Assembly (NCBI GenBank): GCA_964501365.1
Contig: CAZCST010000030.1
Coordinates: 154,017 to 218,016 of the forward strand
Origin: CAZAMB01 sp964501365
GTDB taxonomy: Bacteria; Planctomycetota; Phycisphaerae; UBA1845
Direction: 5' to 3'
Length of the DNA stretch: 64,000 bases
Shown: positions 25,487 to 34,335 of the stretch, piece after piece
Layout of the letters: each line of letters opens with the position of its first letter
Position numbering within the stretch: the first letter of the stretch is position 1
Program-made: the position numbers and the translations under genes
Notes under the pieces: generated by a model
Databases searched by the model: none
What the model was told of the DNA's origin: nothing
The model's input: only the letters and a program-made list of their open reading frames with translations

Positions 25487-27421
25487 TCAACCCGAATCAG
25501 AGGGCTTGGACGGTTTGGGATTGTCCTGACTCCGCCCCCCCAGATGTTCGGAAAGAAAGTGTTCGGCCTTCCCGTAAAAATCCAGCCGATTCTCAGGGCG
25601 GGCAAAGCCATGACCCTCGTCAGGGTATTCCACATATTCGACGATCTTGCCCGCCTTTTTCAAGGCATCCACCATCTGCAATGACTCAGACTTCTTGACG
25701 CGAGGATCATTTGCACCTTGGGCAATCAGCAACGGCTTGACAATTTTGTCCACATGGAAGAGCGGCGAGCGCGACTTCAGGAACTCCGCATCCTTCTGTG
25801 GATGCCCCACGCGCTGCCACAGAATCGGCTCCAGCGGCTTCCAATACGGCGGAATGGTTTCCTGAAACGTGATGAGATTGCTGGGCCCGACAATATCCAC
25901 ACCGCAGGCGAAAAGCTCGGGCGTAAAGGTCAGGCCAACCAGGGTTGCATAACCGCCGTACGACCCACCGAAGATTCCCACACGTTTGGGGTCGGCGATG
26001 CCCTGATCGACCACCCACTTGACCCCATCAACCAGATCGTCGTGCATCTTGCCGCCCCACTCGCGATTCGCGGCGTTCAGATAATTCTTGCCGTATCCTG
26101 TCGATCCACGATAGTTGATCTGCATCACGGCATAACCGCGATTGGCCAGCCACTGAACTTCGCCGTCATACCCCCAACTGTCCCGCGCCCACGGACCACC
26201 ATGCACATTCAGAACCAGCGGCAGATTTTTCGGTTCGACGCCCGGGGGCAATGTGAGGTAGCCCTGAACGGTGAGGCCGTCCCGGGCCTTGAAGCTCACA
26301 GGCTTCATCTTTGCGAGCGACAGACCTTCCAACGCCTTGCGATTGGCGAACAGCAATTGCGCTTTCTTTGTGCCGCGGTCGAAGGCATAGTAGTAAACCG
26401 GCCCATCGTCCTCATCGAACGTGACGAGCCAGGTCTTGTCCGCACGGTCGCGGTTGGCAATGTTGAAGTCCCCGTCACGGATCGCTGCGATTGCAGCAAA
26501 GTCGTCCTTGATGGTTTCGTCGATCACCGTCCACGTGCGCCGGGCCTTGCTGAAGGCGACCGCCTGCACGGCATGCGTGTTGGGGTGAATCAACAGGTCT
26601 GACACATCCGCCTGATCGTCCTTTGCAATGGTCTTCTCCTTGCCCGTTGCAAAGTCCAGCTCGCGAAGCTCGCCCGTATTGCTTCCCACGCTGCTGATGA
26701 CGTACAGACTCGTGCCGCCCGGTGCGACCGCTACCGGTCCGCTGGTCATCGCATCTTCCGGGCCCCAGGCCGCCATCTGCTTCCATTCGGCTTTTTCATT
26801 TTCCCGGCCATGAAACGCGATGCCGCCGTCGGGCATCATTTTCGCCCCGCCGCGCACGTGGAACTCGTGGTCCGTGACCCAGCCGATGAACTGCTGATCG
26901 TTGACGGCCACTTCAGTCATTGCGCCCGTTGTGACATTGATGCGATATACATCGTGGAATTGCGGGTCGCGTTTGTTGATGGAAACCAGAATCTCATTGG
27001 GAAATTTCTGATCGACCGATTCGATGCGGGCCTGAACGTTATCGAAGGGGGTCAAATTGCGTTCTGTGTTGGTCTTCAGATCGACTGCGTAAAGGCGCCA
27101 GTTCTCGTCGCCGTCCTTGTCCTGGATGTAGACAATCTGTTCGTTATTTGGCACCCAGAAGTACATGCGGATGCCGCGTTTGCGGTCATTCGTAATCACG
27201 TGGTCGTCGGACTGCCCGATCGTGCGCACCCAGACGTTGAGCACACCTTCATTCGCGGCCAGATAGGCGAGACGCTTGCCATCCGGTGAGATTTGTGGAT
27301 TGGCGCGATCGGGGTTGCCGAAGAACACTTCTCTGGGGATCAGCGGTGGCAATTCCGCATGAACCCACGAACCCGCCAACATCGTCATCAGCAGAGAGGC
27401 GCTTGCTTTCCGAAAACACAT
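25487..27421 (-). CDS. Exported S9-family prolyl oligopeptidase (dipeptidyl/acylaminoacyl peptidase)
   Basis: A 644-residue secreted serine peptidase. A signal peptide (MCFRKASASLLMTMLAGSW, cleavage near VHAE) precedes a beta-propeller of PD40-like blades (ISPDGKRLAYLA and similar) up to about residue 380. The alpha/beta hydrolase domain follows: nucleophile motif GGSYGGYATL, the Asp in ANDPRV, the His in PDEGHGF. Together with LVLNVHGGPWARDSWG this matches the S9 family, subfamily S9C. It would cleave short peptides in the periplasm or outside. The ATG at 27419-27421 is chosen because it begins the signal peptide; a longer frame upstream adds unsuitable sequence. Confidence 0.92.
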   Translation of the reverse strand: MCFRKASASLLMTMLAGSWVHAELPPLIPREVFFGNPDRANPQISPDGKRLAYLAANEGVLNVWVRTIGQSDDHVITNDRKRGIRMYFWVPNNEQIVYIQDKDGDENWRLYAVDLKTNTERNLTPFDNVQARIESVDQKFPNEILVSINKRDPQFHDVYRINVTTGAMTEVAVNDQQFIGWVTDHEFHVRGGAKMMPDGGIAFHGRENEKAEWKQMAAWGPEDAMTSGPVAVAPGGTSLYVISSVGSNTGELRELDFATGKEKTIAKDDQADVSDLLIHPNTHAVQAVAFSKARRTWTVIDETIKDDFAAIAAIRDGDFNIANRDRADKTWLVTFDEDDGPVYYYAFDRGTKKAQLLFANRKALEGLSLAKMKPVSFKARDGLTVQGYLTLPPGVEPKNLPLVLNVHGGPWARDSWGYDGEVQWLANRGYAVMQINYRGSTGYGKNYLNAANREWGGKMHDDLVDGVKWVVDQGIADPKRVGIFGGSYGGYATLVGLTFTPELFACGVDIVGPSNLITFQETIPPYWKPLEPILWQRVGHPQKDAEFLKSRSPLFHVDKIVKPLLIAQGANDPRVKKSESLQMVDALKKAGKIVEYVEYPDEGHGFARPENRLDFYGKAEHFLSEHLGGRSQDNPKPSKPSDSG

Positions 27422-27545
27422 AGAAATGCTCGCTGGCACAGAATAAATCTCCCTCCTCCATGATCGAAACCAACGGGAAGGACATCCTGTCCCCCTGACC
27501 ACCACCTCAATTTATCCTAGCACTCGGCGAGCCACTCACGAGTCC

Positions 27546-27598
27546 AATGTTGTGTATTCCTGTCGGACCGGGGATCCGCCAAGGGCTCACACAACATT
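27546..27598. repeat. Inverted repeat downstream of the P5C dehydrogenase gene
   Basis: Perfect 10-base arms AATGTTGTGT (27546-27555) and ACACAACATT (27589-27598) enclose a GC-rich 33-base loop. It lies between the dehydrogenase stop and the peptidase start on the minus strand. There is no T-run, so it may be an operator or mRNA-stability hairpin rather than a terminator. Confidence 0.5.
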
Positions 27599-27621
27599 CC
27601 AGTCTCTTTATGGGCTGATCT

Positions 27622-29172
27622 TCAAAACCGCTCGGTAATCGATTTGCCCTGCAGGAACAGTTGCAGGTAGTCGCGGCCACCGGCCTTGGAGTCCGTGCCG
27701 GACATGTTGAAGCCGCCAAACGGCTGGACATCGACGAGCGCGCCGGTGCATTTGCGGTTCAAATAGAGGTTGCCGACGTGGAATTCGTGGCGGGCGCGCT
27801 CCAGGCGCATGCGGTCGCGCGAAAACAGCGCACCGGTCAGGCCGTACTGCGTCCCATTGGCGATTTGCAGCGCGTTATCGAAATCGTGCGCCTTGATCAC
27901 CGCAAGCACCGGGCCGAAAATCTCCTCCTGTGCGATTCGAGCCGCGGGAGGCACGTCTGCAATGATGGTCGGCGGCACGAAATAGCCGTTGGATGGCACA
28001 CGACCCTCGCCTGTGACCATCCGCCCTTCGGATTTTCCGATGCGGACATATTCAGTGATCTTCTTGTGGGCAGCCTGATCGATTACTGCGCCCATGTAGA
28101 AATTTTCCGCCGTCACGGTGTCTCCGACAGAAAGTTCGCGGGATCCTGCGGCGACGCGGTCGAGTAGTTCGTCGTAAATCTGTTCATGGGCAATGAGCCT
28201 GCTGCACGCCGAGCACTTCTGCCCCTGGAACCCAAAAGCCGCCGCTACCACCGCCTGCGCTGCCGAGGCCACGTCTGCGGTCTCATCGACGATGATGGCG
28301 TCCTTACCGCCCATTTCCAGAACCGTTCGCTTGAGCCAAATCTGCCCAGGAGCGACTTTGGCGGCCTTTTCGAAGATTCCCAAGCCCACGTCGCGCGACC
28401 CGGTAAACGAGATGAACCGAGTCAGCGGGTGCGCAACCATCGTGTCGCCGACGCTGGCTCCGGGCCCCGGCACGAAATTCAGGACCTCCGGGGGCAGACC
28501 CGCCTCGTGCAGACATTCCACCAGCTTCGCCGCAACGATTGGCGACGCACTTGACGGCTTCAGACACACGGTATTGCCTGTCACCAAAGCCGCCGTCGTC
28601 ATGCCCGCGGTAATGGCCAGCGCAAAATTCCACGGCGGTATCACCACGCCCACGCCCAGCGGAATGTAACGAACTTCGTTCTCCTCGCCGGGCATCGGTG
28701 TTGTCGGGTGGGACCCGCTCAGCCGCATCGCCTCGCGTGCATAAAACTCCATGAAGTCGATCGCTTCGCAGGTGTCGGCGTACGCTTCAATCCAGCTCTT
28801 GCTGACTTCGTAGCACATCCACGCGGAAAATTCATAGAGCCGCCGCCGCATGATCGCTGCGGCCTTCAGCAGCACGCGAGCCCGTACGTCGGGTTCGACA
28901 CGACTCCAAGCCGTGAATTGTTGCGACGCTGAGCGCACTGCACGGTCGGCTATGTCAGCATTGGCCTTGGACATGACGCCTACGATGCGACTGGGATCGG
29001 CCGGGCTGATTGAAGTGAATGTTTCCGATGTCGTGATCGGCTTGCCATCGACCCAGAGTGGATACGTTCGGCCAAGATGTCCCCGCACGTGTTCGAGTGC
29101 GGCGAGCATTTTGGCTCGCGGTTCGGGTTGATTGAAGTCAACGTAACTTTCCGGGAAATATGGCGTCAACAT
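27622..29172 (-). CDS. pruA: 1-pyrroline-5-carboxylate dehydrogenase (L-glutamate gamma-semialdehyde dehydrogenase)
   Basis: A 516-residue NAD-dependent aldehyde dehydrogenase, which converts glutamate semialdehyde to glutamate in proline and arginine breakdown. The catalytic Cys is in GFQGQKCSACSR, the general-base Glu in TVLEMGGKDA, and the NAD-binding Asn/Lys segments are PPWNFALAIT and CLKPSSASP. The N-terminal NQPEPRAKMLAALEHVRG and the C-terminal PFGGFNMSGTDSKAGG are diagnostic of the P5CDH subfamily (RocA/PutA-like) rather than other aldehyde dehydrogenases. The start follows gagggacgagc. No proline dehydrogenase gene is adjacent, so proline oxidation must be encoded elsewhere. Confidence 0.93.
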   Translation of the reverse strand: MLTPYFPESYVDFNQPEPRAKMLAALEHVRGHLGRTYPLWVDGKPITTSETFTSISPADPSRIVGVMSKANADIADRAVRSASQQFTAWSRVEPDVRARVLLKAAAIMRRRLYEFSAWMCYEVSKSWIEAYADTCEAIDFMEFYAREAMRLSGSHPTTPMPGEENEVRYIPLGVGVVIPPWNFALAITAGMTTAALVTGNTVCLKPSSASPIVAAKLVECLHEAGLPPEVLNFVPGPGASVGDTMVAHPLTRFISFTGSRDVGLGIFEKAAKVAPGQIWLKRTVLEMGGKDAIIVDETADVASAAQAVVAAAFGFQGQKCSACSRLIAHEQIYDELLDRVAAGSRELSVGDTVTAENFYMGAVIDQAAHKKITEYVRIGKSEGRMVTGEGRVPSNGYFVPPTIIADVPPAARIAQEEIFGPVLAVIKAHDFDNALQIANGTQYGLTGALFSRDRMRLERARHEFHVGNLYLNRKCTGALVDVQPFGGFNMSGTDSKAGGRDYLQLFLQGKSITERF

Positions 29173-29340
29173 GCTCGTCCCTCGCTATGCTTCCAGTATG
29201 CTATCCCAAGCCTGAACGTACCAACTCTGTCACTCATGTTATACCCTCGATGCATGATAAAAAAGTTTCGAGACATTTCCATTGGGACGATGTTCGTGTT
29301 TACGATTGTCAACGATGTTACCTCGATCTAGGATGAACAA

Positions 29341-30744
29341 ATGTCAAGCAATCCCCTGACTGCGCCTTCCACCGTCGGATATCCAGGTTTCCTGAGACCG
29401 AAATGGGTAATGCTCGCACTCTTGGCCCTTGCGGGGCTTCTGTTCCCCACCGGGTGCCCTAATTCAGCGACAACGGGCAACGGAAACGGCAATTCCGACA
29501 CAATTCGGCTCCGTTTGGTCGCCGAAGGTTTGGTCGCGCCTGTTGGGATGGCCATACCGCCTGACAATTCCAATCGAATCTTCGTTCTCGATCAGGTCGG
29601 AAAGGTACGCATCATTGAGGCATCGGGCCATATCCTCGAAACCCCCTTCCTCGATTTGACCGACCGGCTTGTCGAAATCCTTCCGGCTTATGACGAACGC
29701 GGACTCCTTGGGATGGCGTTTCATCCCAACTACGCGGAAAACGGCAGATTCTTCATCGTCTATAACGCGCCGCCTCCCGCCGACGGCGGCGATGTCGGGT
29801 ACGCGATTGATTCGCTGGAGCGAGTTTCCGAATTTCGCGTGAGCGATCAGGCGAATATCGCGGACTCATCAAGCGAGCGAATTCTCCTGGAACTCGCCAA
29901 ACCGCAATTCAACCACAACGGCGGTCAGCTCGCCTTTGGTCCTTCCGACGGTTTTCTTTATGTTTCCATTGGGGATGGCGGCGGGGCCAATGATGTCGGT
30001 GATGGACACAATTCGGCTTTGGGTAACGCCCAGGACACCCAATCCCTCTTTGGAAAAATCCTGCGAATCGACGTAGATCAGGGGAATCCGTACGCAGTCC
30101 CCGATGATAATCCCTTTGTTGGCAATTCCGGATATCGCCCCGAGATTTGGGCGCTGGGCCTGAGAAACCCCTGGCGATTTTCCCTCGACCGCCAGAATCC
30201 CGAGCGCATGTTCATCGCTGACGTTGGCCAGGAACTCTTCGAAGAAGTCGATCTTGGCGTCAAAGGCGCCAATTATGGCTGGCACATGCGAGAGGGGACG
30301 CATTGTTTCAGCGCCGAGACAGCCACCGAGCCGCCGCCATCCTGCAGTGGTGTCGGGGCGAATGGCGAGCCTCTGGTTGGACCCATCTTCGACCATTCCC
30401 ACCTCAACGACGCTGGTGAAGTGAATCGAACGTCAATCATCGGCGGCTATGTCTATCGAGGCTCAAACATCCCCGGATTGACGGGGCAATATGTTTTCGG
30501 AGATTACAGCTCTGGATTCGAAGGCACTGGCGATGGCACACTTCTGGCCGCACGCGAAAACGCCAACGGCACATGGTCATTGCGCGAGCTTGGCGTCGAG
30601 AATAACTCCGACGCGCGAATTCATCTTTTTGTTCGCGGGTTTGGCGAGGATTCATCCGGCGAACTCTATGTTCTTACTACCAGCAGCCTGGGCCCGGTCG
30701 GCTCAACCGGTGCGGTGTACAAAATTGAACCGAGTTCTAACTGA
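29341..30744 (+). CDS. PQQ-dependent sugar (aldose/sorbosone-type) dehydrogenase, predicted lipoprotein
   Basis: A 467-residue exported six-bladed beta-propeller of the glucose/sorbosone dehydrogenase (GSDH) family. A lipobox-like LLFPTGC ends the signal at C39. The PQQ site is recognisable in PQFNHNGGQLAFGPSDGFLY and GLRNPWRFSLDRQN, and Ca-binding segments such as DVGQELFEEVDLGVKGANYG and FEGTGDGTLLAA follow. GSDH proteins oxidise sugars with PQQ as cofactor. The next gene, 36 bases downstream on the same strand, encodes a c-type cytochrome that is a natural electron acceptor. PQQ synthesis genes are not seen in the window. The ATG has an aggatgaacaa Shine-Dalgarno. Confidence 0.88.
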   Translation: MSSNPLTAPSTVGYPGFLRPKWVMLALLALAGLLFPTGCPNSATTGNGNGNSDTIRLRLVAEGLVAPVGMAIPPDNSNRIFVLDQVGKVRIIEASGHILETPFLDLTDRLVEILPAYDERGLLGMAFHPNYAENGRFFIVYNAPPPADGGDVGYAIDSLERVSEFRVSDQANIADSSSERILLELAKPQFNHNGGQLAFGPSDGFLYVSIGDGGGANDVGDGHNSALGNAQDTQSLFGKILRIDVDQGNPYAVPDDNPFVGNSGYRPEIWALGLRNPWRFSLDRQNPERMFIADVGQELFEEVDLGVKGANYGWHMREGTHCFSAETATEPPPSCSGVGANGEPLVGPIFDHSHLNDAGEVNRTSIIGGYVYRGSNIPGLTGQYVFGDYSSGFEGTGDGTLLAARENANGTWSLRELGVENNSDARIHLFVRGFGEDSSGELYVLTTSSLGPVGSTGAVYKIEPSSN

Positions 30745-30780
30745 AACCAACCAAGACCCAGTTGAGGCGTAAGAAGCGAA

Positions 30781-31482
30781 ATGACGCAGCGTAATGGGAA
30801 CGTACTGACCGTGTGCTGGACTGCAAGCGCACTTGCGATGTTGATTTCGCTGGCCTTTCTCGTCGCCGGTCCGGCCTGTATCAGCAATACGGGAGGTGCA
30901 TCTCACACGGATCAAACTGTTGGCGCTGTGCTGTTTCGGACCAACTACGTGACGGCCGGGGGTGAATCACAATCGTGCGATGATTGTCATGGCGCGAACG
31001 GTTCCGGCGGGCCGGACGTTGACATTCGAGGAAGCTCGTCATCACACCTGCAATCCCACGCTCAGGGCACGGGGACACATCCTGATGGCGTAAAATATCC
31101 AGACCTGACAGATGACGATTTCGTCGCCATTGCCGAGTTTCTTGGCGGCGAAGGTGCTGGCAATGATGACCACGATGACGGAGCCGACGATCTGGTCGGC
31201 GATGCACAGCGGGGTATGGAGCTATTCCGTTCGCCGCAGCCAACCGCAGGCGGCATTGACCTTTCTTGTTCGAGTTGCCATCGACAGGACGGCGCTGGTG
31301 CAGGCGGCCCATCCCTGCTCGACCAGGCCGCCGGACATTTGATGGAGCATGCCCAGGAGTCGGGTGAACACCCAGAAGGAATCAAATTCCCCGAGTTGAC
31401 CGCGCAGGATTTTGCTGACATGGCCGCGTTTCTGAGCACCGAAACAGATGGCCACCAGCTGTCGCCAATCCTGGTGCATTGA
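30781..31482 (+). CDS. Diheme cytochrome c with internally duplicated domains
   Basis: A 233-residue exported cytochrome with two haem c sites: CDDCH (C66, C69, H70) and CSSCH (C163, C166, H167). Each is followed at a similar distance by a related tail (HAQGTGTHPDGVKYPDL, then DDFVAIAEFL; and HAQESGEHPEGIKFPEL, then QDFADMAAFL), showing duplication of one module of about 100 residues. A hydrophobic N-terminus ending at about C33 is a signal or lipoprotein peptide. Co-location with the PQQ sugar dehydrogenase indicates a short electron-transfer chain: sugar to PQQ to this cytochrome. No Met axial ligand can be assigned with certainty. Confidence 0.85.
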   Translation: MTQRNGNVLTVCWTASALAMLISLAFLVAGPACISNTGGASHTDQTVGAVLFRTNYVTAGGESQSCDDCHGANGSGGPDVDIRGSSSSHLQSHAQGTGTHPDGVKYPDLTDDDFVAIAEFLGGEGAGNDDHDDGADDLVGDAQRGMELFRSPQPTAGGIDLSCSSCHRQDGAGAGGPSLLDQAAGHLMEHAQESGEHPEGIKFPELTAQDFADMAAFLSTETDGHQLSPILVH

Positions 31483-31495
31483 GAAGTAGAGAGAT

Positions 31496-33610
31496 CTATG
31501 GCATTGGCGGGAGCGATTTGCCATTGTAAACCGCGAACGGAGCAGCGCCATTCAGGAGATCGATGAGGGTGATGATGTCCGGCGGCGCGGCCACCCCGGA
31601 ACGATCGATATCAGTCGCCCAAATCGGCCGGACAAACACTCCATTCAACGAGTCAATCAGTTCCAGAATGTCAGCCGGACTGGTGAGCCCGTCGCTGCCG
31701 GCATCACCCGGCAGGTAGCCAAGTCGGACACGCGAACCGGTGGCCACATGCGTAATCGTCGTCCATGACTGCGGATCAATGGGTCGATCCAGAGTGATAC
31801 GAACGTGATCCGTGTCGAGCGGCTCAACTGCAATGATTGATGGCGCCGAACCGGCGACAGACTGCTCGATGGAGAAATCACTCGACGCCACACCATCGAC
31901 ATCTCGTGGAAAACGAAGATCGATACTCGACCAGCCAACTGGTGCAAGTGATTTTCGATCGATTGGCTGCCTTGCATCAATGGCGGTGTCAGGCGGATTC
32001 GACTCAAGAATGCCTGGCCATTGTGCCGCAGCCAGCAACGCCAGATGTGCGTTGATCCGACCATACCCGAAGTGATCGTCCCAGCCGGGTGCGCCGCGAT
32101 CCTCGGCGGTGGTCTCGATGATTTCCTCGATCTCATCATTGGTAAGTTCAGGCACGTACGATTTGATCAGTGCGGCCAATCCCGAAACGTGGGGAGTTGC
32201 CATGGAAGTTCCGAGATTGTCATGATACTGCCCGTTCGTCCAAGTTGAATAGATGTTCTGGCCCGGAGCGGCCACATCCGTTTGCACTCCATAGTTGGCG
32301 AAAAATCCCAGACCGTCCTGATTGTCGGTCGCGGTGACAGCCATGACATTAGTCATTCGCGCGGGGTAGCAGACTGTGTCGTTTGCCGGCGGAACGCCAT
32401 TGCTGCAATTGTCATTATTCCCCGTAGCCGCCACGAGCAGAACGCCCGCGTCATGCGCATAGTTCACCGCAGCCTGCATGGTGGTGATCGAAGTCTGCTG
32501 GCTGAGGTTATACTGGACGCTCATGTTGATAATGTCCGCACCGTGATCGGCGGCCCACACAATCCCCTCACTAAGGTCCGTCGCGTTACCGCTGCATCCG
32601 GTCAGGACTTTGACGGGGAGGAGGTAGACGCCCCACGACATTCCGGCGACACCAATCGCCGTGCAAGTCGGATCGCCGCAAACACCGCCCGGACATTCGT
32701 TGCTGGTGACACAGGGCTGCCCTGCATTGGAGCTTCCAACGCACCCCGGCGCACAATCGGCCGCCGATTGGCAGGATTTCCCCAAGTCAGATGTTCCGCC
32801 GCCGCAACTCGTGCCACCGGCTGCGCCAACGATTCCGGCGACGTGCGTTCCGTGCGGACAGGAGTCTTGTAGGTTGGCCGCCGTGCCCGAATTCAGAACC
32901 GTATTCCAACCAGGAAGGATTCTGCCCGTGGAAAGCGGACCCAGATTGTTGCCGAATTCGGGGTGGGAGCTGATTCCGCTGTCAATCACTGCGACGATCA
33001 CGAGGTTGGGCCCCACGCCAGTGTGGATCGCCCACGCTTCAGGCGCGTCGATATCGGCATCGATCAGGCCGGGCGGACCACCGTTAATAGATTGCCCTGT
33101 ATTGTTCATTCCCCATTGAATATTGAAGAACTGATCGCTTGGAATGATCGGATCTGAGGCCACGCTGCCAATCACGTCCGGAGCAGCGAATTCGACCTCG
33201 TCATTCAACGCGGACAATGCATTGGCCAACCGCTGCGTGTCCGTACCGGCCGGGACTTCCAATACAAACGTTCGGTCGAGTCCGTACTTTTCTGCAATCG
33301 CTGGATGAGAGAAGGCATCCCGATACCCCCGCCGCATTTTGGACGCGCGCCAAGCAGAGGCTAGTGCCCGAAATCGCACGCTGGTTCGCGGCAATGCATC
33401 GTTATCGGCAACGGCAGCGGCACGTCGAATCGCAGACCGGGCAAAAGCGTCAGCCCGAAGCCGGACGACAAGGCGAGTGCTTGCGATTCCTCCGGGTGTG
33501 TCGGGAAGGCCGGGCTGTGTGGGTTGCGCCAATGCCACGCCGCCCATCCAAACAGCGGCAACGCCAAAGGCAATCCCAAAACGTAGTCCCCGAATGCGCG
33601 CTATCGCCAC
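31496..33610 (-). CDS. Secreted subtilisin-family serine protease with Cys-rich insertion and dockerin-like tail
   Basis: A 704-residue secreted S8 peptidase. Signal peptide ends near ALAQP; a propeptide follows to about residue 155. The catalytic triad is D210 (VIDSGI), H253 (HGTHVAG) and S469 (GTSMATPHVSG), with oxyanion Asn N398. An insertion at about residues 269-316 carries eight Cys (C269, C280, C286, C290, C300, C306, C311, C316) in C-x-x-x-x-x-C spacing. Near the C-terminus two dockerin-like units appear (GDAGSDGLTSPADILELIDS and DIDRSGVAAPPDIITLIDLL). The start is GTG at 33608-33610 with gaggggtta upstream. Encoded convergent with the cytochrome gene, separated by 13 bases. Confidence 0.93.
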   Translation of the reverse strand: MAIARIRGLRFGIAFGVAAVWMGGVALAQPTQPGLPDTPGGIASTRLVVRLRADAFARSAIRRAAAVADNDALPRTSVRFRALASAWRASKMRRGYRDAFSHPAIAEKYGLDRTFVLEVPAGTDTQRLANALSALNDEVEFAAPDVIGSVASDPIIPSDQFFNIQWGMNNTGQSINGGPPGLIDADIDAPEAWAIHTGVGPNLVIVAVIDSGISSHPEFGNNLGPLSTGRILPGWNTVLNSGTAANLQDSCPHGTHVAGIVGAAGGTSCGGGTSDLGKSCQSAADCAPGCVGSSNAGQPCVTSNECPGGVCGDPTCTAIGVAGMSWGVYLLPVKVLTGCSGNATDLSEGIVWAADHGADIINMSVQYNLSQQTSITTMQAAVNYAHDAGVLLVAATGNNDNCSNGVPPANDTVCYPARMTNVMAVTATDNQDGLGFFANYGVQTDVAAPGQNIYSTWTNGQYHDNLGTSMATPHVSGLAALIKSYVPELTNDEIEEIIETTAEDRGAPGWDDHFGYGRINAHLALLAAAQWPGILESNPPDTAIDARQPIDRKSLAPVGWSSIDLRFPRDVDGVASSDFSIEQSVAGSAPSIIAVEPLDTDHVRITLDRPIDPQSWTTITHVATGSRVRLGYLPGDAGSDGLTSPADILELIDSLNGVFVRPIWATDIDRSGVAAPPDIITLIDLLNGAAPFAVYNGKSLPPMP

Positions 33611-33724
33611 TAACCCCTCCCCCGTTCAATTGTTCGATGAGGCCGAAAAATGGAATCCCCCGGTTGCTTGCTGAAGATCATAGATGGAATGTCGTGGGGA
33701 TTCAAACCTTGTTTTCGGACTTGC

Positions 33725-34306
33725 TTATGTATTCCAGGTGGGTCTGGTTGTGGCCACAAACCGTAACTGACCAAAAAGAAAGTGTCGCTGCATCACCAGC
33801 CGAGTCAACTCGCGAAGGACGGTTTCGTCCATTCGACCGCTGAACTTCATCGCGATTACGTCCTCTTCAAGCTCCTGCCAACGTCGTGTACCGGTGAATT
33901 TTCGCTTTCGTTTGGGGTCGCGTTCGTCCATGATCTTGCGAACGTCGGACTCCACCCGGGCCAATTCCACTGCGATTTTGTGACCCGAAAATTCATGTTG
34001 CCACTCGCCTTTGCGAAACCGATTGCTGGGAGGGACAAGGGTGTCGCCCGTTGGGAATGCTTTGCTTGCAAAGACGGTCGCTTCTTCCTGCGGCTGGGCG
34101 GATGCGGATTCGCCGTTTTCAGGGGCGGCTTCATACTCGGCTCCGTCCAGAGCACGAACCTCAATGGACATGGCAGCGGCCTTGGCCTCTTCGATCGGCG
34201 AAACTGTTTCAACTTCCGATTGAGTTGACCCATCCGCCGTGGCGTCGTTTTCGATGGATTCGTCGAATCCATGTTCCGGCGGAATTGTGTCGTCAGAATC
34301 CATCAT
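33725..34306 (-). CDS. Hypothetical protein with charged C-terminal domain
   Basis: A 193-residue protein of unknown function. The first 80 residues are acidic and low in complexity (MMDSDDTIPPEHGFDESIEN and on, rich in Glu/Ala). The rest is a predominantly helical segment with basic charge (ARVESDVRKIMDERDPKRKRK, then TGTRRWQELEEDVIAMKFSG). No family is recognised and no transmembrane or signal sequence is seen. The ATG at 34304-34306 is preceded by ggaggaatgg. It follows the prenyltransferase-repeat gene on the minus strand with a 29-base gap. Confidence 0.55.
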   Translation of the reverse strand: MMDSDDTIPPEHGFDESIENDATADGSTQSEVETVSPIEEAKAAAMSIEVRALDGAEYEAAPENGESASAQPQEEATVFASKAFPTGDTLVPPSNRFRKGEWQHEFSGHKIAVELARVESDVRKIMDERDPKRKRKFTGTRRWQELEEDVIAMKFSGRMDETVLRELTRLVMQRHFLFGQLRFVATTRPTWNT

Positions 34307-34335
34307 AATAGATATTCCATTCCTCCGGCCGCGCC

